Positions 26,221-34,258 of a stretch of 64,000 bases of DNA are shown here, one piece after another; within the stretch, counting starts at the first letter, position 1; every line of letters starts with the position of its first letter. A program made the translations under genes and the position numbers. Where the stretch lies: positions 124,001 through 188,000 of the forward strand of contig JAKSIC010000001.1 in NCBI GenBank assembly GCA_024399015.1, written 5' to 3'. Below the pieces are notes generated by a model that made no database searches, was not told the DNA's origin, and saw only the letters and a list, made by a program, of their open reading frames with translations. Source of the stretch: Fibrobacter sp. (GTDB lineage: Bacteria > Fibrobacterota > Fibrobacteria > Fibrobacterales > Fibrobacteraceae).

Positions 26221-26291
26221 AATCTATCCTCCATTTTCCCACAACGTAAAAAAAAAAAGAAACTTTCGTCAATTATATCAACTGAGTATCA

Positions 26292-26817
26292 CTAGAAAAA
26301 GAATACCGGCAAAGAGATGACTGCAGCGATATAAACTTTTCTGGAATTTGCAAGATATCCAACTTCGTAATTAGCAAGATTAACCCAGCCAAGTAATCCC
26401 CTAAGCCCACCGACGCGTATCGAGAATCCGTAATCAAATCCGTTTTTTGTCATCCAGCCCACTTCAGGACCCACCACCAAAGTGAAGCGCATCCGTTCAA
26501 CCAACATTCGAATGTTCGGCTGGAACAAAAAACCATGCTGCCCATAAGCGAAATCATAAACATATCTAAATCGATTAGTCCACAAAAAGCATAAACTCTT
26601 CGTCTTTCCGCGGACTATAATCCTCAACCAAGAACAACAAGCTATTTTGTCCGAAAGCAATATCCGCACTGGCAACAAACAACTCGTTGCCGCCACCGAT
26701 GGAAACATCCCAAAGAGTAGCTTGAAAACCGGGATTCAAGAAATGATCTTCAGTCGCCAAGGATGAACTTGGCAACATCAAGACAAGCGCAAGAAGTAAA
26801 CCCCAAATAAACTTCAT
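26292..26817 (-). pseudogene. Small envelope protein gene split by a one-base frameshift
   Basis: From the ATG at 26817 a signal peptide (MKFIWGLLLALVLMLPSSSLA) and about 60 mature residues are followed by a stop at 26575. Reading on in the +1 frame from the five-T run around 26584-26588 gives about 95 more residues with beta-strand character, ending in an aromatic residue at 26292 (YIAAVISLPVFFF), as outer-membrane barrels do. Removing one T from that run joins the parts into a single protein of about 175 residues. It may be a true pseudogene, a phase-variable tract or a sequencing error. Family not recognised. Confidence 0.55.
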
Positions 26818-26915
26818 GCGAATAAAGTACAAAAAAATCCCCGAAGGCGAATGCTGCGACGGAACATTTATGTGACCGCATTGCTGAGCCGCAGGGACTT
26901 GCGTTTTTAAAACGC

Positions 26916-26948
26916 AAAGTCCCCGAAGGGGTTAGCTTCGGGGACTTT
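26916..26948. terminator. Strong hairpin downstream of ileS
   Basis: A perfect 13-bp stem (AAAGTCCCCGAAG with CTTCGGGGACTTT) and a 7-base loop. It is followed by TTTTATT on the plus strand and by CTTTGCGTTTT on the minus strand, so it can end ileS transcription and may work both ways. A second small palindrome (GCGTTTT-T-AAAACGC, 26901-26915) adjoins it. Confidence 0.65.
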
Positions 26949-26964
26949 TATTAGTATAAAGGAG

Positions 26965-26985
26965 ATCCCGGCTCAAGGCCGGGAT
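26965..26985. repeat. Intergenic stem-loop, possible dispersed repeat
   Basis: An 8-bp stem ATCCCGGC/GCCGGGAT with loop TCAAG, followed by GAC. The shape, a GC-rich stem ending in ATGAC, is that of dispersed intergenic repeats. A second stretch ending in CGCAATGACA lies at 34245-34258 before the GH8 gene end. Membership in a repeat family is inferred only. Confidence 0.35.
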
Positions 26986-27008
26986 GACACGCAAATGAAT
27001 TCTGCGTA

Positions 27009-30000
27009 CTAGGCTTTTACGGTAGTGAAGCTGAATGCTTCGCCGTCAGCATCGTTAGCTTCAAGGCCGTCAGCGGAAGCTGCCCACTTGATTGCAACAG
27101 CCTGGGTTTCACCGGCGATGTAATCCTGGTTTTCAGCAACAGCCTGCTTGAACACTTCGCTATCAGAGAACAAGGTCACTTCAATCTTGTCGGTGATGGT
27201 GTAGTTCTGTTCCTTACGGCGGTTCTGGATGCGGTTCACCAGTTCGCGGGCGACGCAAGCGCGGCGGAGATCGTCGGTGACGTTCAGGTCGAGAGCCACG
27301 GTGAAGTGACTATCGGCATCCACAGCCAAGCCTTCCGGCACAATGCGCTGGATCATGAGGCAGTCAGCACCAACTTCGCCGAATTCGAACTTGATGGTTT
27401 CACCACCCTGCAGAGCCTTGATTTCGTCAGCGGTGAGGCTGTTGAGCTTAGCAGAGATGACCTTCATGTTCTTGGCGTATTCAGGGCCCTTGGCCTTGAT
27501 GCCCAGGAAGTTGGGCTTTGCGGTAAGCTTCACCAGAACGGTTTCGTCTTCCAGGAACTTCATTTCGCGAACGTTCAGTTCTTCGAGGATGAGGTCCTTC
27601 ATGGTTTCAGCAACGTTCTTTTCCACATCACCGTGGGGAACCACGGTCATGGAAGCGATGGGCATACGGTTCTTTACGTTGTTTGTAGCACGAATGGTAC
27701 GGCCCATTTCGACCATGCCACGAACCATGGCGATACGCTTCACCAAAGCTTCGTCCATCAAGGATTCATCAGCACTGGGGAAGTCACAGAGATGCACGCT
27801 GATCGGAGCGGAAGCATCCACTTCGCGAACGAGGATCTGATAGATTTCTTCGGCCAGGAGCGGGAGGAACGGAGCAAGAATCTTGCTGAAGTCCACCAGC
27901 ACCTTGTACATGGTGGCGTATGCGGCATTCTTGTCGCCATCGTTTTCAGACTTCCAGAAACGACGACGGCTACGACGGACATACCAGTTGGTAAGATCGT
28001 CCACAGCAGCGATGATAGCGGGAACCACATTGTACAGGCGGTAAGCCTTCATTTCCACTTCAACCTTGGCAGCGAGATCCTGCAAGGTAGCGAGCATCCA
28101 GCGGTCAAGTTCGTTATCGCTCTTGACTTCCTGACCCGGCTTCCAAGTGAGCTGGCCCTTAGCGGCGTCAGCGTTGTGGTTAGAAACGAAGAAACTGACA
28201 GCGTTCCACAGCGGGAGCATCACCTGCTTCACGATACCCTTCACACCTTCTTCAGAGAAGCGGAGGTCTTCAGCCTTAAGAGCTGCAGAGTTGATCATGA
28301 ACAAGCGGATAGCGTCTGCGCCGGTGCGGTCAATAAGTTCGTTGGGGTCCGGATAGTTGCGCTTGCTCTTACTCATCTTGGAGCCGTCTTCGGCCAAGAT
28401 GATACCGTTCACGATCACGTTCTTGAAGGCGGGCTTCTGGAACAGAGCGTTGGAAAGAACGGTCAGAGTATAGAACCAACCACGGGTCTGGTCAAGGCCT
28501 TCGGCGATGAAGTCTGCCGGGAAGCTAGCTTCCACCACGTCCTTGTTTTCGAACGGGTAGTGACGGCTTGCGTAAGGCATAGAACCGGATTCGAACCAGC
28601 AGTCAAACACTTCCGGAGTACGCTTGAATTCCTTGCCATTCTTCTTGATGACAATCTTATCGACGAAGTGCTTGTGCAAATCTTCCAGAGTTTCACCGGT
28701 GAGTTCAGCCAATTCCTTGATGGAGCCAACAGCGATCATTTCGCCGTCTTCAGCAATCCATACGGGGATTGGGGTACCCCAGAAACGGTTACGGGAAAGG
28801 TTCCAGTCGCGAGCGTTTTCGAGCCACTTACCGAAGCGGCCGCCCTTGATGTGGTCCGGAACCCAGTTCACGGTCTGGTTATTTTCGATCATCCACTGCT
28901 TGAGGGGCTTGGTAACGCCTTCAGCACTGGTCACTTCGCCATCGATCTTCAAGAACCAAGTCTTGAGAGCGCGGTAAATCAGAGGAACGCCGGTACGCCA
29001 GCAGTGCGGGTAGCTATGGACAATGGTGTCCTGCTTGAACACGCGGCCCTGTTCCTTGAAGTAACGGATAATTTCCTTGTCGGCTTCCTTAGCACCCAGG
29101 CCCTTCCACATGGGGACCTTGTCAGTGAACTTGCCTTCGGTATCCAGCGGGTCAAACAAACCGAGGTCCAGTTCGGCACCCTTCTGGAAGTCTTCTTCAC
29201 CGAAGGAAGGAGCGGTATGAACTGCACCAGTACCGTCTTCGGTGCTAACGTAGTCAGCCGGATAAATCTTGTAGTGACGGGACAGTTGGTCCGGGGTCAC
29301 GAATTCGTCAGAGATGTGAGACAGAGCTTCGTAGCTCTTGCCCACCAGTTCGGAACCCATGCAAGAATCCACAACGTTGGGATTCTTGAAGTAGGCGCCC
29401 ATACGGGATTCAGCGATCCAGTACTTCTTGCCGTCCTGTTCCACCAGGTTGTACTTGATGTCTGCGCCAACGACGATACAGAAGTTGGAGTAGAGAGTCC
29501 ACGGAGTGGTGGTCCAAACCAAGATGCTGGTATCCTTGAACTTGGCTTCATCGGTGATGAGCGGGAAAATCAAGGTGAGGGACGGGTCCTGACGGTCCTT
29601 ATAGCCCTGGTTGGTTTCGAAGTTGGAAAGCGGAGTTGCGAGAGCCGGGCTGTACGGCTGGATGCGGTAGCCCTGGTAGATGAGGCCCTTATCAAAGCAC
29701 TGCTTGAATACCCACCACACAGATTCCATGAAGTTCTTGTCCATGGTCTTGTAGCCCTTGTCGAAATCTACCCAACGGCCCATACGGCGAACGGTCTTCT
29801 TCCATTCGCTGGTGTACTTCAGCACCTTGCCGCGGCAGGTTTCGTTGAACTTATCCACACCCAGGTTCTGGATTTCAGCAACACCGGCGAGGCCCAGTTC
29901 GTTCTGCACGAGAGATTCAATGGGAAGGCCGTGGCAGTCCCAACCGAAACCACGAGGAACCTTCTTGCCCTTCATGGTCCAGTAACGAGGAACGATATCC

Positions 30001-30194
30001 TTAATGGTACCAGCCAGCAAATGACCATAGTGCGGAAGGCCAGTGGCAAACGGAGGGCCATCGTAGAAAGTGTACGGTTCAGTTGCGGGGCGGCTATCCA
30101 AGGACTTCTTGAAAGAGTCGTCATTATCCCACAGGGAGAGCACGCGCTCTTCGATCTGCGGGAAGGTTTCTTCTTTCTTTACTTCACGAAACAT
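27009..30194 (-). CDS. ileS: Isoleucyl-tRNA synthetase, type 2
   Basis: 1061 residues, a cytoplasmic class I synthetase that charges tRNA-Ile. The HIGH motif is HYGH (55-58, in GLPHYGH) and KMSKS is present in DGSKMSKSKRNYPDP near residue 605. The editing CP1 domain lies between them, and anticodon-binding and C-terminal parts follow (NWYVRRSRRRFWKS near 745). Length, the YDGPPFATGLPHYGH form and the C-terminus without the zinc-finger cysteines of type 1 enzymes point to the eukaryote-like type 2, which is generally insensitive to mupirocin. GAGG precedes the ATG. No T-box leader is visible. It is a monocistronic-looking housekeeping gene ending at a strong hairpin. Confidence 0.97.
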   Translation of the reverse strand: MFREVKKEETFPQIEERVLSLWDNDDSFKKSLDSRPATEPYTFYDGPPFATGLPHYGHLLAGTIKDIVPRYWTMKGKKVPRGFGWDCHGLPIESLVQNELGLAGVAEIQNLGVDKFNETCRGKVLKYTSEWKKTVRRMGRWVDFDKGYKTMDKNFMESVWWVFKQCFDKGLIYQGYRIQPYSPALATPLSNFETNQGYKDRQDPSLTLIFPLITDEAKFKDTSILVWTTTPWTLYSNFCIVVGADIKYNLVEQDGKKYWIAESRMGAYFKNPNVVDSCMGSELVGKSYEALSHISDEFVTPDQLSRHYKIYPADYVSTEDGTGAVHTAPSFGEEDFQKGAELDLGLFDPLDTEGKFTDKVPMWKGLGAKEADKEIIRYFKEQGRVFKQDTIVHSYPHCWRTGVPLIYRALKTWFLKIDGEVTSAEGVTKPLKQWMIENNQTVNWVPDHIKGGRFGKWLENARDWNLSRNRFWGTPIPVWIAEDGEMIAVGSIKELAELTGETLEDLHKHFVDKIVIKKNGKEFKRTPEVFDCWFESGSMPYASRHYPFENKDVVEASFPADFIAEGLDQTRGWFYTLTVLSNALFQKPAFKNVIVNGIILAEDGSKMSKSKRNYPDPNELIDRTGADAIRLFMINSAALKAEDLRFSEEGVKGIVKQVMLPLWNAVSFFVSNHNADAAKGQLTWKPGQEVKSDNELDRWMLATLQDLAAKVEVEMKAYRLYNVVPAIIAAVDDLTNWYVRRSRRRFWKSENDGDKNAAYATMYKVLVDFSKILAPFLPLLAEEIYQILVREVDASAPISVHLCDFPSADESLMDEALVKRIAMVRGMVEMGRTIRATNNVKNRMPIASMTVVPHGDVEKNVAETMKDLILEELNVREMKFLEDETVLVKLTAKPNFLGIKAKGPEYAKNMKVISAKLNSLTADEIKALQGGETIKFEFGEVGADCLMIQRIVPEGLAVDADSHFTVALDLNVTDDLRRACVARELVNRIQNRRKEQNYTITDKIEVTLFSDSEVFKQAVAENQDYIAGETQAVAIKWAASADGLEANDADGEAFSFTTVKA

Positions 30195-30264
30195 AGTTTC
30201 CTCGTGTTAGTGGGCGCAAAACTTCCCACTGCGTTTAAAATTTCACGGACGGAAATTTAGCAAT

Positions 30265-30308
30265 TAACAAAAAACACGCCAAACCAATTTACAGGATTTG
30301 GCGCGTTT
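30265..30308 (-). terminator. Terminator after the four-repeat protein gene
   Basis: A long stem on the minus strand (about 14 bp with G-U pairs and one bulge, between 30272-30285 and 30294-30308) is followed by six T. It separates the patatin/repeat-protein operon from ileS. Confidence 0.75.
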
Positions 30309-30335
30309 AAGACGTTATATAGGCCTAGGCCCAGT

Positions 30336-30626
30336 TTAACTAAGAGTCGCTACGAAAGCCAGCACGTAAAGAGGCAGACAATGAGGCTTGTCAATACACG
30401 CAACAGCAGTACCGCTGGCATAGTGTCCCTCATAAATTCTGCCGTCCTTCAGACAATATTTTGCCGAACCACTGGCGTAATGCCCAGCATAGATATGGTC
30501 GCCATCAATACACCATTCGGAAGTTCCGCTTGCATAATGGCCATTGTAAATTCGATTTCTGTCGAAGTTTGCAATGGCGGATCCACTGGCATAGTGTCCC
30601 TTGTAGATTCTCACTTCTGATGACAT
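30336..30626 (-). CDS. Small protein of four 19-residue GHYASG repeats
   Basis: 96 residues. Residues 6-81 are four exact-length repeats of 19 residues, each of the form [RH]IYxGHYASG[ST]A followed by a short variable strand and an Asp/Gly turn. The shape fits a four-fold beta structure, like proteins annotated as 4-fold beta flower, although that link is by pattern only. The C-terminus (CLPLYVLAFVATLS) is hydrophobic. No signal peptide. It lies 18 bases after the patatin gene on the same strand and probably forms a two-gene operon with it. Shine-Dalgarno is weak. Function unknown; it could be a ligand-binding or inhibitory partner of the lipase. Confidence 0.7.
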   Translation of the reverse strand: MSSEVRIYKGHYASGSAIANFDRNRIYNGHYASGTSEWCIDGDHIYAGHYASGSAKYCLKDGRIYEGHYASGTAVACIDKPHCLPLYVLAFVATLS

Positions 30627-30644
30627 AAGGCAACCTGTTCTATA

Positions 30645-31532
30645 CTAGGTGTTTTGAAGGAAGCTCATGATTTCCTGTTCATGGGCAACGAAGTAATCGC
30701 GCCAGATCTTTTCAAGTTCATCCAGCTTAGCATCCTCAACATCATCCAGCTTATATCTTTCGTTTCCTGCAGACGGAGAAAGAACGTGGACATTTTCACG
30801 ACCAATATCGGCCATCACCTGATAATCACCGCTCTTGCCGGAACGAGCCACCCATTCATCCAGGACATACTTGCCCCAGCCAAGCATACTCTGATTACCA
30901 CGAACCTGAACCATCATATCCATATCAGTATCGAAAGTGAGGATACGGTACTGGTCACGAAGTTCAGTCCTCTTCAAACCTGCATTCAACACGGCAATGG
31001 GGGAATTCGCCCACATACCACCGTCGGCATACCAAGTGCCATCAAGTTCTTCAACATCAAAGTAGGTTGGAGCCGAAGTAGACGAAAGAACGGCAAACCA
31101 TTTTTCCACATGCTTATCGCCCAAATCCCAGACCTTCTCAACAGACCTGTTGTTGTTCAAACGGGTTACGGGAATAAAGATCGGCTTAGCCCAATCTCCG
31201 CAGAAACCGCTCAATTCGTCCTTAAGCAAATTCTTCAAGTGAGTGTGATCGTAAGTCGGCTTCTTAAGATCCTTAAGACGCTGCAACAACGTATACTTCT
31301 TGAAAATCTTCTTAAGATTTTTGCGGTAGAGCTGGCGAATTTCTTCTGCAGACTTTCCTTCATCAAGGCAAGCAGCTACGATAGCACCAGTAGAGGTTCC
31401 ACCGAAAGCGGCTGCATTTTGGGAAATCCACTTGTCGCCAAGTCTCTTTTCAATTTCACACATAAGTGCAACCGGGCCCATACCCAGTGCACCGCCCCCA
31501 TTAATAGAAATAGCTAAATGTTCTCTTCTCAT
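30645..31532 (-). CDS. Patatin-like phospholipase
   Basis: 295 residues, cytoplasmic (no signal peptide). The oxyanion motif is NGGGALGMG (12-19), the nucleophile elbow is GTSTG (S47) and the catalytic Asp is D170 in ADGGMW, so the Ser-Asp dyad is complete. The family hydrolyses acyl chains of phospholipids or glycolipids. It is the first gene of an operon with the four-repeat protein. No cyclase, NucC-like or phage-defence gene is adjacent, so a membrane-homeostasis role is more likely than a defence effector. A 15-bp palindrome lies 27 bases upstream. Confidence 0.9.
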   Translation of the reverse strand: MRREHLAISINGGGALGMGPVALMCEIEKRLGDKWISQNAAAFGGTSTGAIVAACLDEGKSAEEIRQLYRKNLKKIFKKYTLLQRLKDLKKPTYDHTHLKNLLKDELSGFCGDWAKPIFIPVTRLNNNRSVEKVWDLGDKHVEKWFAVLSSTSAPTYFDVEELDGTWYADGGMWANSPIAVLNAGLKRTELRDQYRILTFDTDMDMMVQVRGNQSMLGWGKYVLDEWVARSGKSGDYQVMADIGRENVHVLSPSAGNERYKLDDVEDAKLDELEKIWRDYFVAHEQEIMSFLQNT

Positions 31533-31558
31533 AGTAACTTAATAATAGCATAACTTAT

Positions 31559-31573
31559 GTTGTATAGTACAAC
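31559..31573. promoter_or_regulatory. Palindrome between divergent patatin and sugar-transporter genes
   Basis: GTTGTA-TAG-TACAAC is a perfect 6-base inverted repeat with a three-base spacer. It sits 27 bases upstream of the patatin start and about 90 bases upstream of the transporter start, in the only shared promoter region. It could be an operator, but a repeat this short can arise by chance in AT-rich DNA. Confidence 0.3.
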
Positions 31574-31664
31574 TTGGAATATGTTTTCTTGCAATTTCAT
31601 TAAAAATCAACGCAACTTTGTATAAATATGAAGAGTGCAAAAACTTTATCAATCAGAGGTTAAA

Positions 31665-33056
31665 ATGTCCAGCACCCCAAAATACAATCTCGGGCACGTC
31701 ATCTTGATTACCCTTTCCGCCGCAATTGGCGGTTTTCTTTTCGGTTTCGACTCGTCCGTTATTAACGGTGCAAACGTTGCGCTAAAGAGTTACTTCAACT
31801 GTAACGATATGCAATTGGGCCTCGCAGTTTCCTTGGCTTTGATTGGCGCTGCTGCCGGCGCCTATTTTGCTGGCCGTTTGGCAGATAAGTTTGGACGCGT
31901 CCGCTGCATGTTGGCAGCAGCCGTTCTTTTCTTTGTCAGCGCAATCGGTTCCGGCCTCCCCTTCACCGTGGTAGATTTCATTATGTGGCGCGTCATCGGT
32001 GGTATCGGCATCGGTGTCGCCTCCATCATCGCCCCGATTTACATTGCAGAAACCGCTCCCGCGCACCTCCGCGGCCGTTTAGGTTCCATGCAGCAGTTCG
32101 CCATTGTGATTGGTATTTTTGTGGCTCTGCTTTCCAATTATGTTATCGTTCGTGTCGCAGGCTCAGCAAGCCGCCCCATCATGGGTTTCGAAGCCTGGAA
32201 GGTGATGTTCTGGGTTGAAGCCATCCCGGCGCTTCTCTATGGCATTGCCGCATCCCAGCTTCCCGAGTCGCCCCGCTACCTGGTTAGCAAGGGCCGTTTG
32301 GACGAGGCAAAGAAAGTTCTCGCCCAGATCAACGAAGACGGCGTAGACTCTGAAATTGCATCCATCCATGAAACCTTCAAGAACGACAAGCCCGCAAAAC
32401 TTTCCGACCTTCTTGAAATGGTTGGCGGTAAGAAGCGCGTTGCTCCCATTGTCTGGGCGGGCCTCGGCATTGCAATCCTGCAGCAGCTGGTGGGCATCAA
32501 CGTGATCTTCTACTACGGCACCATGCTTTGGCAGAGCGTAGGCTTTGGCGAAAGCGACGCATTCTTTACCAGCCTGGTCTCCAGCGGCATTAACCTGACC
32601 ATGACCATTGCAGCAGTTCTCCTCATTGACAAGATTGGTCGTAAGCCGCTTCTCCTTATCGGTTCTGTAGGTATGACCATTACTCTCGGCACCCTCGGTC
32701 TTTGCTTCCTCTGCGGTTCCGAAAGCGGCATGTTGAGCCATGGCGCAGGCGTCATCGCACTCATCGCAGCAAACCTCTACGTGACATTCTTCGCCGCAAC
32801 ATGGGGCCCCGTCATGTGGGTTATGCTTGGTGAAATGTTCAACAACCGTATTCGTGCCGTGGCAATCTCCGTTTGCGGTCTTGCCCAGTGGGGCGCAAAC
32901 TTCCTTGTCAGCTGGTCCTTCCCGGTCCTCGTTGGCGAAAACGGCATCGGTGTTGGCCCCACCTACATGATCTACACCGCATTTGCAGCTATCAGTATCT
33001 TCTTCGTGGCTAAGTTCACTACCGAAACCAAGGGCAAGGCCCTGGAAGATATGTAA
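31665..33056 (+). CDS. MFS sugar porter (sugar:H+ symporter)
   Basis: 463 residues with about 12 membrane segments. The sugar-porter signatures are present: GRLADKFGRVRC after helix 2, PESPRYLVSKGR before the central loop, QQLVGINVIFYYG in helix 7 and DKIGRKPLL after helix 8. These families import hexoses or pentoses with protons. I chose the ATG at 31665, preceded by AGAGG at the right distance, rather than one 30 bases upstream. A strong terminator follows, so the gene is monocistronic. The substrate is probably glucose, xylose or galactose; sequence cannot decide. Confidence 0.93.
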   Translation: MSSTPKYNLGHVILITLSAAIGGFLFGFDSSVINGANVALKSYFNCNDMQLGLAVSLALIGAAAGAYFAGRLADKFGRVRCMLAAAVLFFVSAIGSGLPFTVVDFIMWRVIGGIGIGVASIIAPIYIAETAPAHLRGRLGSMQQFAIVIGIFVALLSNYVIVRVAGSASRPIMGFEAWKVMFWVEAIPALLYGIAASQLPESPRYLVSKGRLDEAKKVLAQINEDGVDSEIASIHETFKNDKPAKLSDLLEMVGGKKRVAPIVWAGLGIAILQQLVGINVIFYYGTMLWQSVGFGESDAFFTSLVSSGINLTMTIAAVLLIDKIGRKPLLLIGSVGMTITLGTLGLCFLCGSESGMLSHGAGVIALIAANLYVTFFAATWGPVMWVMLGEMFNNRIRAVAISVCGLAQWGANFLVSWSFPVLVGENGIGVGPTYMIYTAFAAISIFFVAKFTTETKGKALEDM

Positions 33057-33089
33057 GCCTCAACAGTTTTTCTTCATAGTAAACAAATG

Positions 33090-33120
33090 CGCTCGGCAAT
33101 TCCGCCGGGCGTTTTTTTTT
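33090..33120 (+). terminator. Rho-independent terminator after the sugar porter
   Basis: An 8-bp stem (CGCTCGGC with GCCGGGCG, one G-T pair), a 6-base loop and nine T. It is one of the clearest terminators in the window. Confidence 0.95.
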
Positions 33121-33221
33121 GCAAAAATCCCCCCGTTCTTATTTGTAAACAGAGATTTCTATAGAAATTTGTTTTTCCCTTTATTTTATTTATATGTTGG
33201 GTAAAACTCTGGAGTAATTAT

Positions 33222-34133
33222 ATGAGCGTTATTACCGCTATCCCTTGGAACGGTCACAAAGCCGCAGCTAGCTTCACTTTCGACGACGCCTCCGAAAGTC
33301 ACGTAACCACCTTGGCTCCCTTAGCAGAAGAAATGGGTATCAAGGTCACCTGTTTTCTAACTGGAGACAGCTACTACTTCCGCAACAACTATGACAAGTT
33401 CCTCGCAATGGCTAAGGCTGGCCATGAAATGGGAAACCATACGGAAACCCATCCGAAGCTGACCCAGCTAAGCGAAGCCGATCGCCGCCGCGAAATTTTG
33501 ACATACAAGAAATTCCTCCAGGATAAATTGCCGGGCCTCCCCTTCAATGTCTTCGGCACACCTTATTGCGACAACAACGAAGATGTACAAAAGATTATTG
33601 GCCTGGAGCATTACATCAATCGTGATTGCCGAGGATATGGTCGCATCACCTGGAGCAAGGAACCTAATTGGCTTTCTATGGATTCCAAAGCATGGCAACG
33701 TTCTCTGAACACCGTTGAAGAATTTCAGCAAATCGCCCGAGACACAAATAACGCCGGTGAATGGATCATCTATATGAACCACGGTGTGGACTTGGATAAA
33801 AATAACGACTACTCCATTGACCCTGATGACTTAAAGGCAATTATCCAACAGGCCAAGGATTTGGACATGTGGATAGCTCCATTCGGTACCGTAGGCGCCT
33901 ATCATAGAGCAGCATTCGCACTAAAGCACGCCTCCACCTCTGAGGACGAGGAAGGCCTTACCATTCATTGGAAAAGCCCTCATGCAAAAATGCCCAAGAG
34001 CGCCCCTGTAAAAGTGAATATTGATGTTGATGGAAACAGTAAAGTCATTCAAGGCGGCAATGAATTGCTGCAAAACGAAGACGGAAGCTACACCATCGAA
34101 TTCATGGAACAAGAATTGAAAATTATTTTCTAG
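33222..34133 (+). CDS. Polysaccharide deacetylase-family (NodB-like) protein
   Basis: 303 residues with no signal peptide. NodB-type motifs are clear: TFDDAS (D21, D22) and HEMGNHTETH with the metal His pair H73/H77. A MNHGVDLDKNN stretch near 185 may hold a later motif. The C-terminal 60 residues form a small beta domain (SAPVKVNIDVDGNSKVIQGG). The family removes N- or O-acetyl groups from sugars such as chitin, peptidoglycan or xylan. GGAG precedes the ATG. Without a visible signal it may act inside the cell on imported oligosaccharides, which fits its position after a sugar porter. Confidence 0.87.
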   Translation: MSVITAIPWNGHKAAASFTFDDASESHVTTLAPLAEEMGIKVTCFLTGDSYYFRNNYDKFLAMAKAGHEMGNHTETHPKLTQLSEADRRREILTYKKFLQDKLPGLPFNVFGTPYCDNNEDVQKIIGLEHYINRDCRGYGRITWSKEPNWLSMDSKAWQRSLNTVEEFQQIARDTNNAGEWIIYMNHGVDLDKNNDYSIDPDDLKAIIQQAKDLDMWIAPFGTVGAYHRAAFALKHASTSEDEEGLTIHWKSPHAKMPKSAPVKVNIDVDGNSKVIQGGNELLQNEDGSYTIEFMEQELKIIF

Positions 34134-34162
34134 CGTAGCCCTAAACGCTCTGCGTGACACTA

Positions 34163-34196
34163 AAAAATCCCCCGGCATTTTAGCCGAGGGATTTTT
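34163..34196. terminator. Bidirectional terminator between the deacetylase and GH8 genes
   Basis: The stem (AAAATCCC-C-CGGC with GCCG-A-GGGATTTT, one mismatch, 6-base loop) has T-runs on both strands. It lies 30 bases after the deacetylase stop and 63 bases after the GH8 stop, so it can serve both convergent genes. Confidence 0.9.
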
Positions 34197-34258
34197 CAAT
34201 TTTCAAGAGTCTGGTTAAGACTGCTTCGTTTGCTTCGGCCATCGGCCTCGCAATGACA

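Noticed and set aside
27306-30260. A 984-codon open frame on the plus strand opposite ileS
   Set aside because: It is the antisense shadow of a clear isoleucyl-tRNA synthetase gene, with Cys/His/Val-rich composition and no recognisable domain or ribosome binding site.
30195-30335. T-box leader for ileS
   Set aside because: The 140-base upstream region has a terminator for the previous gene but no specifier stem or T-box consensus that I can see, and it is too short.
30645-31532. Patatin lipase as a CBASS or other phage-defence effector
   Set aside because: No cyclic-nucleotide synthase, HORMA, TRIP13 or ubiquitin-like gene is adjacent; the partner is only a small repeat protein.
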